The notes under the pieces were generated by a model that saw only the letters and a program-made list of their open reading frames with translations, did no database searches and was not told where the DNA came from. A DNA stretch of 64,000 nucleotides from Isoperla grammatica (lineage: Eukaryota > Arthropoda > Insecta > Plecoptera > Perlodidae): positions 19,298 to 83,297 of the forward strand of contig CAMDTW010000235.1 of NCBI GenBank assembly GCA_945910005.1, written 5' to 3'. The position numbers and the translations under genes were made by a program. Position 1 is the stretch's first letter; the number at the start of each line of letters is the position of its first letter. Positions 1-12,200 of this stretch are shown one piece after another.

Positions 1-61
1 CGTTGTTTTAGAGCGTTTCAGGCTCAAATAAGCACAATTTGTCCATTTCGTCACATTTCGA

Positions 62-79
62 TAACTTCTATAGAAGTTA
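62..79. repeat. 18-bp perfect palindrome TAACTTCTATAGAAGTTA (first of most monomers)
   Basis: The sequence equals its own reverse complement over all 18 bases. It recurs at the same place in nearly every non-B monomer. It could be a site for a dimeric DNA-binding protein or could extrude as a short hairpin, but neither is shown here. Single-base losses of symmetry occur, for example GAAGATAC near 2965 and 3254, CTATAAAAG near 4695, 41950, 43684 and 54090, and CTAAAGAAG near 7578 and 12490. In type B monomers the left arm is changed to AACTACTTT and the symmetry is lost. Confidence 0.9.
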
Positions 80-577
80 CACCCTCCGTTGAAAAATAAG
101 AATTATAGGCTGCATTCTTCAAGAGTATAATGAAAATGCATAAATTGAGTTTTTTCGTCGTTTTTGGTTAAAATATGCATAAAATATAGAATTGGCTGAT
201 TTCAGTCTATCTACCACAAACTTCCAGTTTTAAGAGGAATCTTGCATACGGCCGGGATTCCTAAGGGTTTCAACCAAAGTTGACAAATCGTAGTTTTAGA
301 GCGTTTCAGGCTCCAATAAGCACAATTTGTCCATTTCTTTACATTTCGATAACTTCTATAGAAGTTACACCCTCCGTCGAAAAATAAGAATTATAGGTTG
401 CATTCTTCAAGAGTATAATGAAAATACATAAATTGAGTTTTTTCGTCGTTTTTGGTTAAAATATGCATAAAAAATAGAAATTGGCTGATTTCAGTCTATC
501 TACCACAAACTTCCAGTTTTAAGAGGAATCTTGCATACGGCCGGGATTCCTAAGGGTTTCAACCAAAGTTGACAAAT

Positions 578-866
578 CGTTGTTTTAGAGCGTTTCAGGC
601 TCCAATAAGCACAATTTGTCCTTTTCGTCACATTTCGATAACTTCTATAGAAGTTACACCCTCCGTCGAAAAATAAGAATTATAGGTTGCATTCGTCAAG
701 AGTATAATGAAAATGCATAAATTGAGTTTTTTCGTCGTTTTTGGTTAAAATATGCATAAAAAGTAGAAATTGGCTGATTTCAGTCTATCTACCACAAACT
801 TCCAGTTTTAAGAGGAATCTTGCATACGGCCGGGATTCCTAAGGGTTTCAACCAAAGTTGACAACT
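578..866. repeat. Representative type A satellite monomer (289 bp)
   Basis: This copy shows the commonest form. In order it holds the TTTTAGAGCGTTTCAGGCTC start motif, two CATTTCG words 10 bp apart, the 18-bp palindrome TAACTTCTATAGAAGTTA, the ACACCCTCCGTCG segment, a GCATTCTTCAAGAGTATAAT segment, two ATGCATAAA words about 39 bp apart flanking TTTTTTCGTCGTTTTTGGTT, then GGCTGATTTCAGTCTATC, TTCCAGTTTTAAGAGGAATC and CATACGGCCGGGATTCC. I saw no clear two-fold internal duplication, so the unit does not look like an old dimer of a ~145-bp repeat. The 289-bp length is not one of the commonest satellite lengths (about 170 or 340 bp); it is close to two 147-bp nucleosome cores, which may be coincidence. 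Confidence 0.95.
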
Positions 867-1448
867 CGTTGTTTTAGAGCGTTTCAGGCTCCAATAAGCA
901 CAATTTGTCCATTTCGTCACATTTCGATAACTTCTGTAGAAGTTACACCCTCCGTTGAAAAATAAGAATTATAGGCTGCATTCTTCAAGAGTATAATGAA
1001 AATGCATAAATTGAGTTTTTTCGACGTTTTTGGTTAAAATTTGCATGCATAAAATATAGAAATTGGCTGATTTTAGTCTATCTACCACAAACTTCCAGTT
1101 TTAAGAGGAATCTTGCATACGGCTGGGATTCCTAAGGGTTTCAACCAAATTGCACAAATCGTTGTTTTAGAGCGTTTCAGGCTCTAAAAAGCACAATTTG
1201 TCCATTTCGTCACATTTCGATAACTTCTATAGAAGTTACACCCTCCGTCGAAAAATAAGAATTATAGGTTGCATTCTTCAAGAGTATAATGAAAATGCAT
1301 AAATTGAGTTTTTTCGTCGTTTTTGGTTAAAATATGCATAAAAAATAGAAATTGGCTGATTTCAGTCTATCTACCACAAACTTCCAGTTTTAAGAGGAAT
1401 CTTGCATACGGCCGGGATTCCTAAGGGTTTCAACCAAAGTTGACAAAT

Positions 1449-1735
1449 CGTTGTTTTAGAGCGTTTCAGGCTCCAATAAGCACAATTTGTCCATTTCGTC
1501 ACATTTCGATAACTTCTATAGAAGTTACACCCTCCGTAAAAATTAGAATTATAGGTTGCATTCTTCAAGAGTATAATGAAAATGCATAAATTGAGTTTTT
1601 TCGTCGTTTTTGGTTAAAATATGCATAAAAAATAGAAATTGGCTGATTTCAGTCGATCTACCACAAACTTCCAGTTTTAAGAGGAATCTTGCATACGGCT
1701 GGGATTCCTAAGGGTTTCAACCAAAGTTGACAAAT
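1449..1735. repeat. Representative type D monomer (287 bp, shortened tract)
   Basis: After CCTCCGT this unit reads AAAAATTAGAATT where type A reads CGAAAAATAAGAATT, which makes it 2 bp shorter. The same form occurs near 1535, 7018, 9045, 11645, 13375, 15112 and 18287, with a related one near 5287. On the minus strand the change keeps a reading frame open for about 65 codons, which is why short minus-strand open frames recur here. They begin at TTG and are not credible genes. D monomers are confined to the left 19 kb. Confidence 0.88.
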
Positions 1736-2790
1736 CGTTGTTTTAGAGTGTTTCAGGCTCCAATAAGCACAATTTGTCCATTTCGTCACATTTCGATAAC
1801 TACTTTAGAAGTTACACCAACCGTTGAAAAATAATAATGTTAGTGTGCATTCTGAAAGAGTATTATGAAAATGCATAAAATGAGTTTTTTGGTTGTTTTT
1901 GGTTAAAATATGCATAAAATATAGAAATTGGCTGATTTTAGTCTATCTACCACAAACTTCCAGTTTTAAGAGGAATCTTGCATACGGCCGGGATTCCTAA
2001 GTGTTTCAACCAAAGTTGACAAATCGTTGTTTTAGAGCGTTTCAGGCTCCAATAAGCACAATTTGTCCATTTCGTTACATTTCGATTACTTCTATAGAAG
2101 TTACACCCCTCCGTTGAAAAATAAGAATTATAGGCTGCATTCTTCAAGAGTATAATGAAAATGCATCAATTGAGTTTTTTCGTCGTTTTTGGTTAAAATA
2201 TGCATAAAAAATAGAAATTGGCTGATTTCAGTCTATCTACTACAAACTTCCAGTTTTAAGAGGAATCTTGCATACGGCCGGGATTCCTAAGGGTTTCAAC
2301 CAAAGTTGACAAATCGTTGTTTTAGAGTGTTTCAGGCTCCAATAAGCACAATTTGTCCATTTCGTCACATTTCGATAACTTCTATAGAAGTTACACCCTC
2401 CGTTTAAAAATAAAAATTATAGGCTGCATTCTTCAAGAGTATAATAAAAATGCATAAATTGAGTTTTTTCGTCGTTTTTGGTTAAAATATGCATAAAATA
2501 TAGAAATTGGCTGATTTCAGTCTATCTACCACAAACTTCCAGTTTTAAGAGGAATCTTGCATACGGCTGGGATTCCTAAGCGTTTCAACCAAAGTTGACA
2601 AATCGTTGTTTTAGAGCGTTTCAGGCTCCAATAAGCACAATTTGTCCATTTCGTCACATTTCGATAACTACTTTAGAAGTTACACCAACCGTTGAAAAAT
2701 AATAATGTTAGTGTGCATTCTGAAAGAGTATTATGAAAATGCATAAATTGAGTTTTTTCGTCGTTTTTGGTTAAAATATGCATAAAATAT

Positions 2791-3366
2791 AGAATTGGCT
2801 GATTTCAGTCTATCTAACACAAACTTCCAGTTTTAAGAGGAATCTTGCATACGGCCGGGATTCCTAAGGGTTTCAACCAAAGTTGACAAATCGTTGTTTT
2901 AGAGCGTTTCAGGCTCCAATAAGCACAATTTGTCCATTTCTTTACATTTCGATAACTTCTATAGAAGATACACCCTCCGTCGAAAAATAAGAATTATAGG
3001 TTGCATTCTTCAAGAGTATAATGAAAATGCATAAATTGAGTTTTTTCGTCGTTTTTGGTTAAAATATGCATAAAATATAGAATTGGCTGATTTCAGTCTA
3101 TCTAACACAAACTTCCAGTTTTAAGAGGAATCTTGCATACGGCCGGGATTCCTAAGGGTTTCAACCAAAGTTGACAAATCGTTGTTTTAGAGCGTTTCAG
3201 GCTCCAATAAGCACAATTTGTCCATTTCTTTACATTTCGATAACTTCTATAGAAGATACACCCTCCGTCGAAAAATAAGAATTATAGGTTGCATTCTTCA
3301 AGAGTATAATGAAAATGCATAAATTGAGTTTTTTCGTCGTTTTTGGTTAAAATATGCATAAAAAAT
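2791..3366. repeat. Single-monomer tandem duplication (288 bp x 2)
   Basis: Two adjacent units, 2791-3078 and 3079-3366, share the rare marks AGAATTGGCTG (one A missing), CTATCTAACAC and GAAGATACACC. I see no difference between them until the right-hand unit passes into AAAATAGAAATTGG. The rare marks shared by neighbours, and not by more distant monomers, indicate a recent one-unit slip or unequal exchange. Confidence 0.85.
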
Positions 3367-4046
3367 AGAAATTGGCTGATTTCAGTGTATCTACCACAAA
3401 CTTCCAGTTTTAAGAGGAATCTTGCATACGGCCGGGATTCCTAAGGGTTTCAACCAAAGTTGACAAATCGTTGTTTTAGAGCGTTTCAGGCTCCAATAAG
3501 CACAATTTGTCCATTTCGTCACATATTGATAACTTCTATAGAAGTTACACCCTCCGTCGAAAAATAAGAATTATTGGTTGCATTCTTCAAGAGTAAAATG
3601 AAAATGCATAAATTGAGTTTTTTCGTCGTTTTTGGTTAAAATATGCATAAAAAATAGAAATTGGCTGATTTCAGTCTATCTACCACAAACTTCCAGTTTT
3701 AAGAGGAATCTTGCATACGGCCGGGATTCCTAAGGGTTTCAACCAAAGTTGACAACTCGTTGTTTTAGAGCGTTTCAGGCTCCAATAAGCACAATTTGTC
3801 CATTTCGTCACATTTCGATAACTTCTGTAGAAGTTACACCCTCCGTTGAAAAATAAGAATTATAGGCTGCATTCTTCAAGAGTATAATGAAAATGCATAA
3901 ATTGAGTTTTTTCGTCGTTTTTGGTTAAAATATGCATAAAAAATAGAAATTGGCTGATTTCAGTCTATCTACCACAAACTTCCAGTTTTAAGAGGAATCT
4001 TGCATACGGCTGGGATTCCTAAGGGTTTCAACCAAAGTTGACAAAT

Positions 4047-4335
4047 CGTTGTTTTAGAGTGTTTCAGGCTCCAATAAGCACAATTTGTCCATTTCGTCAC
4101 ATTTCGATAACTACTTTAGAAGTTACACCAACCGTTGAAAAATAATAATGTTAGTGTGCATTCTGAAAGAGTATTATGAAAATGCATAAATTGAGTTTTT
4201 TGGTTGTTTTTGGTTAAAATATGCATAAAATATAGAAATTGGCTGATTTTAGTCTATCTACCACAAACTTCCAGTTTTAAGAGGAATCTTGCATACGGCC
4301 GGGATTCCTAAGGGTTTCAACCAAAGTTAACAAAT
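4047..4335. repeat. Representative type B monomer with divergent 77-bp block
   Basis: Compared with type A, this monomer has about 12 substitutions packed into about 77 bp from the palindrome to the GAGTATTATG word, while most of the rest matches A. Marks are TACTTTAGAAG, ACACCAACCG, AATAATAATGTTAGTGTGC and TTCTGAAAGAG. The TACTTTAG word starts at 1801, 2669, 4112, 5552, 7284, 9311, 11044, 11909, 13641, 15376, 16821, 18551, 19418, 22015, 24612, 25769, 28370, 30392, 32990, 37324, 40791, 42236, 43970, 45414, 46859, 48593, 50038, 51194, 54374, 57263, 58708, 61598 and 63043. Four further monomers (near 15683, 20880, 23470 and 31850) carry only the right part of the block. B units are thus about one in six. 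Confidence 0.93.
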
Positions 4336-7300
4336 CGTTGTTTTAGAGCGTTTTAGGCTCCAATAAGCACAATTTGTCCATTTCGTCACATTTCGATAAC
4401 TTCTATAGAAGTTACACCCTCCGTTGAAAAATAAGAATTATAGGCTGCATTCTTCAAGAGTATAATGAAAATGCATAAATTGAGTTTTTTCGTCGTTTTT
4501 GGTTAAAATATGCATAAAATATAGAAATTGGCTGATTTTAGTCTATCTACCGCAAACTTTCAGTTTTAATAGGAATCTTGCATACGGCTGGGATTCCTAA
4601 GGGTTTCAACCAAAGTTGACAAATCGTTGTTTGAAAGCGTTTCAGGCTCCAATAAGAACAATTTGTCCATTTCGTCACATTTCGATAACTTCTATAAAAG
4701 TTACACCCTCCGTCGAAAAATAAGAATTATAGGTTGCATTCTTCAAGAGTATAATGAAAATGCATAAATTGAGTTTTTTCGTCGTTTTTGGTTAAAATAT
4801 GCATAAAATATAGAAATTGGCTGATTTTAGTCTATCTACCACAAACTTCCAGTTTTAAGAGGAATCTTGCATACGGCCGGGATTCCTAAGGGTTTCAACC
4901 AAAGTTGACAAATCGTTGTTTTAGAGCGTTTCAGGCTCCAATAAGCACAATTTGTCCATTTCGTCACATTTCGATAACTTCTATAGAAGTTACACTCTCC
5001 GTCGAAAAATAAGAATTATAGGTTGCATTCTTCAAGAGTATAATGAAAATGCATAAATTGAGTTTTTTCGTCGTTTTTAGTTAAAATTTGCATAAAATAT
5101 AGAAATTGGCTGATTTTAGTCTATCTACCACAAACTTTCAGTTTTAATAGGAATCTTGCATACGGCTGGGATTCCTAAGGGTTTCAACCAAAGTTGACAA
5201 ATCGTTGTTTGAAAGCGTTTCAGGCTCCAATAAGCACAATTTGTCCATTTCGTCACATTTCGATAACTTCTATAGAAGTTACACCCTGCGTAAAAATAAG
5301 AATTATAGGTTGCATTCTTCAAGAGTATAATGAAAATGCATAAATTGAGGTTTCGTCGTTTTTGGTTAAAATATGCATAAAAATAGAAATTGGCTGATTT
5401 CAGTCTATCTACCACAAACTTCCAGTTTTATGAGGAATCTTGCATACGGCTGGAATTCCTAAGGGTTTCAACCAAAGTTGATAAATCGTTGTTTTAGAGC
5501 GTTTCAGGCTCCAATAAGCACAATTTGTCCATTTCGTCACATTTCGATAACTACTTTAGAAGTTACACCAACCGTTGAAAAATAATAATGTTAGTGTGCA
5601 TTCTGAAAGAGTATTATGAAAATGCATAAATTGAGTTTTTTGGTTGTTTTTGGTTAAAATATGCATAAAAAATAGAAATTGGCTGATTTTAGTCTATCTA
5701 CCACAAACTTCCAGTTTTAAGAGGAATCTTGCATACGGCCGGGATTCCTAAGGGTTTCAACCAAAGTTGACAAATCGTTGTTTTAGAGGGTTTCAGGCTC
5801 CAATAAGCACAAATTGTCCATTTCGTCACATTTCGATAACTTCTATAGAAGTTACACCCTCCGTTGAATAATAAGAATTATAGGCTGCATTCTTCAAGAG
5901 TATAATAAAAATGCATAAACTGAGTATAATCGTCGTTTTTGGTTAAAATATGCATAAAATATAGAAATTGGCTGATTTAAGTCTATCTACCACAAACTTC
6001 CAGTTTTAAGAGGAATCTTGCATACGGCCGGGATTCCTAAGGGTTTCAACCAAAGTTGACAAATCGTTGTTTTAGAGCGTTTCAGGCTCCAATAAGCAAA
6101 ATTTGTCCATTTCGTCACATTTCGATAACTTCTATAGAAGTTACACCCTCCGTCGAAAAATAAGAATTATAGGTTGCATTCTTCAAGAGTATAATGAAAA
6201 TGCATAAATTGAGTTTTTTCGTCGTTTTTGGTTAAAATATGGATAAAAAATAGAAATTGGCTGATTTCAGTCTATCTACCACAAACTTCCAGTTTTAAGA
6301 GGAATCTTGCATACGGCCGGGATTCCTAAGGGTTTCAACCAAAGTTGACAAATCGTTGTTTAAGAGCGTTTTAGGCTCCAATAAGCACAATTTGTCCATT
6401 TCGTCACATTTCGATAACTTCTATAGAAGTTACACCCTCCGTTGAAAAATAAGAATTATAGGCTGCATTCTTCAAGAGTATAATGAAAATGCATAAATTG
6501 AGTTTTTTCTGCGTTTTTGGTTAAAATATGCAAAAAATATAGAAATTGGCTGATTTTAGTCTATCTACCACAAACTTCCAGTTTTAAGAGGAATCTTGCA
6601 TACGGCTGGGATTCCTAAGGGTTTCAACCAAATTGCACAAATCGTTGTTTTAGAGCGTTTCAGGCTTCAATAAGCATTATTTGTCCATTTCGTCACATTT
6701 CGATAACTTCTATAGAAGTTACACCCTCCGTTGAAAAATAAGAATTATATTTTGCATTCTTCAAGAGTATTATGAAAATGCATAAATTGAGTTTTTTGGT
6801 CGTTTTTGGTTAAAATATGGATAAAATATAGAAATTGGCTGATTTCAGTCTATCTACCACAAACTTCCAGTTTTAAGAGGAATCTTGCATACGGCTGGGA
6901 TTCCTAAGGGTTTCAACCAAATTGCACAAATCGTTGTTTTAGAGCGTTTCAGGCTCCAATAAGCACAATTTGTCCATTTCGTCACATTTCGATAACTTCT
7001 ATAGAAGTTACACTCTCCGTAAAAATTAGAATTATAGGTTGCATTCTTCAAGAGTATAATGAAAATGCATAAATTGAGTTTTTTCGTCGTTTTTGGTTAA
7101 AATATGCATAAAAAATAGAAATTGGCTGATTTCAGTCTATCTACCACAAACTTCCAGTTTTAAGAGGAATCTTGCATACGGCTGGGATTCCTAAGGGTTT
7201 CAACCAAAGTTGACAAATCGTTGTTTTAGAGTGTTTCAGGCTCCAATAAGCACAATTTGTCCATTTCGTCACATTTCAAAAACTACTTTAGAAGTTACAC

Positions 7301-7507
7301 CAACCGTTGAAAAATAATAATGTTAGTGTGCATTCTGAAAGAGTATTATGAAAATGCATAAATTGAGTTTTTTGGTCGTTTTTGGTTAAAATATGCATAA
7401 AATATAGAAATTGGCTGATTTTAGTCTATCTACCACAATTTTCCAGTTTTAAGAGGAATCTTGCATACGGCCGGGATTCCTAAGGGTTTCAACCAAAGTT
7501 GACAAAT

Positions 7508-9257
7508 CGTTGTTTTAGAGCGTTTCAGGCTCAAATAAGCACAATTTGTCCATTTCGTCACATTTCGATAACTTCTAAAGAAGTTACACCCTCCGTTGAA
7601 AAATAAAAATTATAGGCTGCATTCTTCAAGAATATAATGAAAATGCATAAATTGAGTTTTTTCGTCGTTTTTGGTTAAAATATGCATAAAATATAGAATT
7701 GGCTGATTTCAGTCTATCTACCACAAACTTCCAGTTTTAAGAGGAATCTTGCATACGGCCGGGATTCCTAAGGGTTTCAACCAAAACTGACAAATCGTAG
7801 TTTTAGAGCGTTTCAGGCTCCAATAAGCACAATTTGTCCATTTCTTTACATTTCGATAACTTCTATAGAAGTTACACCCTCCGTCGAAAAATAAGAATTA
7901 TAGGTTGCATTCTTCAAGAGTATAATGAAAATGCATAAATTGAGTTTTTTCGTCGTTTTTGGTTAAAATATGCATAAAAAATAGAAATTGGCTGATTTCA
8001 GTCTATCTACCACAAACTTCCAGTTTTAAGAGGATCTTGCATACGGCCGGGATTCCTAAGGGTTTCAACCAAAGTTGACAAATCGTTGTTTTAGAGCGTT
8101 TCAGGCTCCAATTAGCACAATTTGTCCATTTCGTCACATTTCGATAACTTCTATAGAAGTTACACCCTCCGTCGAAAAATAAGAATTATAGGTTGCATTC
8201 TTCAAGAGTATAATGAAAATGCATAAATTGAGTTTTTTCGTCGTTTTTGGTTAAAATATGCATAAAAAGTAGAAATTGGCTGATTTCAGTCTATCTACCA
8301 CAAACTTCCAGTTTTAAGAGGAATCTTGCATACGGCCGGGATTCCTAAGGGTTTCAACCAAAGTTGGACAACTCGTTGTTTTAGAGCGTTTCAGGCTCCA
8401 ATAAGCAACAATTTGTCCATTTCGTCCCATTTCGATAACTTCTGTAGAAGTTACACCTCCGTTGAAAATAAGAATTATAGGCTGCATTCTTCAAGAGTAT
8501 AATGAAAATGCATAAAATTGAGTTTTTTCGTCGTTTTTGGTTAAAATTTGCATGCATAAAATATAGAAATTGGCTGATTTTAGTCTATCTACCACAAACT
8601 TCCAGTTTTTAAGAGGAATCTTGCATACGGCTGGGATTCCTAAGGGTTTCAACCAAATTGCACAAATCGTTGTTTTAGAGCGTTTCAGGCTCCAAAAAGC
8701 ACAATTTGTCCATTTCGTCACATTTCGATAACTTCTATAGAAGTTACACCCTCCGTCGAAAAATAAGAATTAAAGGTTGCATTCTTCAAGAGTATAATGA
8801 AAATGCATAAATTGAGTTTTTTCGTCGTTTTTGGTTAAAATATGCATAAAAAATAGAAACTTGGCTGATTTCAGTCTATCTACCACAAACTTCCAGTTTA
8901 AAGAGGAATCCTTGCATACGGCCGGGATTCCTAAGGGTTTCAACCAAAGTTGACAAATCGTTGTTTTAGAGCGTTTCAGGCTCCAATAAGCACAATTTGT
9001 CCATTTCGTCACATTTCGATAACTTCTATAGAAGTTACACCCTCCGTAAAAATTAGAATTATAGGTTGCATTCTTCAAGAGTATAATGAAAATGCATAAA
9101 TTGAGTTTTTTCGTCGTTTTTGGTTAAAATATGCATAAAAAATAGAAATTGGCTGATTTCAGTCTATCTACCACAAACTTCCAGTTTTAAGAGGAATCTT
9201 GCATACGGCTGGGATTCCTAAGGGTTTCAACCAAAGTTGACAAATCGTTGTTTTAGA
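7508..9257. repeat. Copy of the 1-1748 block, 26 monomers downstream
   Basis: Rare marks recur in the same order at a shift of 7507 bp: CAGGCTCAAATAAGC at about 24 and 7531, CGTAGTTTTAGAG at 289 and 7796, and the 4-bp duplication TTGCATGCAT at 1041 and 8548. The type D marker then appears at a shift of 7510 because of net +3 bp of single-base indels in this copy (see 8030-8930). Similarity ends where the next B-type monomers differ (GAGTGTTTCAGG against GAGCGTTTTAGG). The left end of the source block lies at or beyond the window start. Confidence 0.85.
8030..8930. other. Local cluster of single-base indels inside the array
   Basis: Against the array consensus this 0.9-kb stretch shows a lost A (about 8034), an extra G (about 8366), an extra A (about 8407), a lost C (about 8457), a lost A (about 8466), an extra A (about 8516), an extra T (about 8610), an extra C (about 8860) and an extra C (about 8911), plus substitutions near 8427 and 8900. 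Most are in short runs. Monomers elsewhere rarely have even one such indel. The pattern fits a poorly polished stretch of a long-read assembly better than biological variation. Confidence 0.75.
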
Positions 9258-12200
9258 GCGTTTTAGGCTCCAATAAGCACAATTTGTCCATTTCGTCACA
9301 TTTCGATAACTACTTTAGAAGTTACACCAACCGTTGAAAAATAATAATGTTAGTGTGCATTCTGAAAGAGTATTATGAAAATGCATAAATTGAGTTTTTT
9401 GGTCGTTTTTGGTTAAAATATAGATAAAATATAGAAATCGGCTGATTTCAGTCTATCTACCACAAACTTCGAGTTTTAAGAGGAATCTTGCATACAGCTG
9501 GGATTCCTAAGTGTTTCAACCAAAGTTGACAAATCGTTGTTTTAGAGCGTTTCAGGCTCCAATAAGCACAATTGGTCCATTTCGTTACATTTCGATTACT
9601 TCTATAGAAGTTACACCCTCCGTTGAAAAATAAGAATTATAGGCTGCATTCTTCAAGAGTATAATGAAAATGCATAAATTGAGTTTTTTCGTCGTTTTTG
9701 GTTAAAATATGCATAAAATATAGAATTGGCTTTTTTCAGTCTATCTACCACAAACTTCCAGTTTTAAGAGGAATCTTGCATACGGCCGGGATTCCTAAGG
9801 GTTTCAACCAAAGTTGACAAATCGTTGTTTTAGAGCGTTTCAGGCTCTAATAAGCACAATTTGTCCATTTCTTTACATTTCGATAATTTCTATAGAAGTT
9901 ACACCCTCCGTCGAAAAATAAGAATTATAGGTTGCATTCTTCAAGAGTATAATGAAAATGCATAAATTGAGTTTTTTCGTCGTTTTTGGTTTAAATATGC
10001 ATAAAAATTGAAATTGGCTGATTTCAGTCTATCTACCACAAACTTCCAGTTTTAAGAGGAATCTTGCATACGGCCGGGATTCCTAAGGGTTTAAACCAAA
10101 ATTGACAAATCGTTGTTTTAGAGCGTTTCAGGCTCCAATAAGCACAATTTGTCCATTTCGTCACATTTCGATAAGTTCTATAGAAGTTACACCCTCCGTC
10201 GAAAAATAAGAATTATAGGTTGCATTCTTCAAGAGTATAATGAAAATGCATAAATTGAGTTTTTTCGTCGTTTTTGGTTAAAATATGCATAAAAAATAGA
10301 AATTTGCTGATTTCAGTCTATCTACCACAAACTTCCAGTTTTAAGAGGAATCTTGCATACGGCCGGGATTCCTAAGGGTTTCAACCAAAGTTGACAACTC
10401 GTTGTTTTAGAGCGTTTCAGGCTCCAATAAGCACAATTTGTCCATTTCGTCACATTTCGATAACTTCTATAGAAGTAACACCCTCCGTTGAAAAATAATA
10501 AATTATAGGCTGCATTCTACAAGAGTATAATGAAAATGCATAAATTGAGTTTTTTCGTCGTTTTTGGTTAAAATATGCAAAAAATATAGAAATTGGCTGA
10601 TTTCAGTCTATCTACCACAAACTTCCAGTTTTAAGAGGAATCTTGCATACGGCCGGGATTCCTAAGGGTTTCAACCAAAGTTGACAAATCGTTGTTTTAG
10701 AGCGTTTCAGGCTCCAATAAGCACAATTTGTCCATTACGTCACATTTCGATAACTTCTATAGAAGTTACACCTTCCGTCGAAAAATAAGAATTATAGGTT
10801 GCATTCTTCAAGAGTATAATGAAAATGCATAAATTGAGTTTTTTCGTCGTTTTTGGTTAAAATATGCATAAAAAATAGAATTTGGCTGATTTCAGTCTAT
10901 CTACCACAAACTTCCAGTTTTAAGAGGAATCTTGCATACGCCTGTGATTCCTAAGGGTTTCAACCAAAGTTGACAAATCGTTGTTTTAGAGCGTTTCAGG
11001 CTCCAATAAGCATAATTAGTCCATTTCGTTACATTTCGATAATTACTTTAGAAGTTACACCAACCGTTGAAAAATAATAATGTTAGTGTGCATTCTGAAA
11101 GAGTATTATGAAAATGCATAATTTGAGTTTTTTGGTCGTTTTTGGATAAAATATGCATAAAATATAGAAATTGGCTGATTTCAGTCTATCTACCACAAAC
11201 TTCCAGTTTTAAGAGGAATCTTGCATACGGCCGGGATTCCTAAGGGTTTCAACCAAAGTTGACAACTCGTTGTTTTAGAGCGTTTCAGGCTCCAATAAGC
11301 ACAATTTGTCCATTTCGTCACATTTCGATAACTTCTATAGAAGTTACACCCTCCGTCGAAAAATAAGAATTATAGGTTGCATTCTTCAAGAGTATAATGA
11401 AAATGCATAAATTGAGTTTTTTCGTCGTTTTTGGTTAAAATATGCATAAAAAATAGAAATTGGCTGATTTCAGTCTATCTACCACAAACTTCCAGTTTTA
11501 AGAGGAATCTTGCATACGGCCGGGATTCCTAAGGGTTTCAACCAAAATTGACAAATCGTTGTTTTAGAGCGTTTCAGGCTCCAATAAGCACAATTTGTCC
11601 ATTTCGTCACATTTCGATAACTTCTATAGAAGTTACACCCTCCGTAAAAATTAGAATTATAGGTTGCATTCTTCAAGAGTATAATAAAAATGCATAAATT
11701 GAGTTTTTTCGTCGTTTTTGGTTAAAATATGCATAAAAAATAGAAATTGGCTGATTTCAGTCTATCTACCACAAACTTCCAGTTTTAAGAGGAATCTTGC
11801 ATACGGCTGGGATTCCTAAGGGTTTCAACCAAAGTTGACAAATCGTTGTTTTAGAGCGTTTCAGGCTCCAATAAGCACAATTTGTCCATTTCGTCACATT
11901 TCGATAACTACTTTAGAAGTTACACCAACCGTTGAAAAATAATAATGTTAGTGTGCATTCTGAAAGAGTATTATGAAAATGCATAAATTGAGTTTTTTGG
12001 TTGTTTTTGGTTAAAATATGCATTAAATATAGAAATAGGCTGATTTTAGTCTATCTACCACAAACTTCCAGTTTTAAGAGGAATCTTGCATACGGCCGGG
12101 ATTCCTAAGGGTTTCAACCAAAGTTGACAAATCGTTGTTTTAGAGCGTTTCAGGCTCCAATAAGCATAAATTGTCCATTTCGTCACATTTCGATAACTTC

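Noticed and set aside
61..80. Resemblance of ATAACTTCTATAGAAGTTAC to loxP arms
   Set aside because: Only the outer eight or so bases of each arm match, the arms are too short, and the 8-bp spacer is missing. This is a chance similarity of a palindrome.
1..289. Monomer as an old dimer of a ~145-bp repeat
   Set aside because: Comparing the two halves by eye shows only short shared words (ATGCATAAA, CATTTCG) and no extended alignment.
823..837. CENP-B-box-like word in TTGCATACGGCCGGG
   Set aside because: Only 6 of the 9 core positions of the mammalian CENP-B box pattern match, and the TTCG part is not present in order. Many monomers also have CTGGG instead of CCGGG.
1371..1568. Recurrent minus-strand open frames of about 65-100 codons (also near 1947, 5125, 6854, 8491, 8770, 11479, 13211, 14947, 18122, 20778, 22161, 23375, 24758 and 31753)
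   Set aside because: They run through satellite monomers at whichever place a small indel keeps a frame open, many start at TTG rather than ATG, and sister monomers in the same phase are interrupted. There is no recognisable domain. They are by-products of the repeat, not genes.
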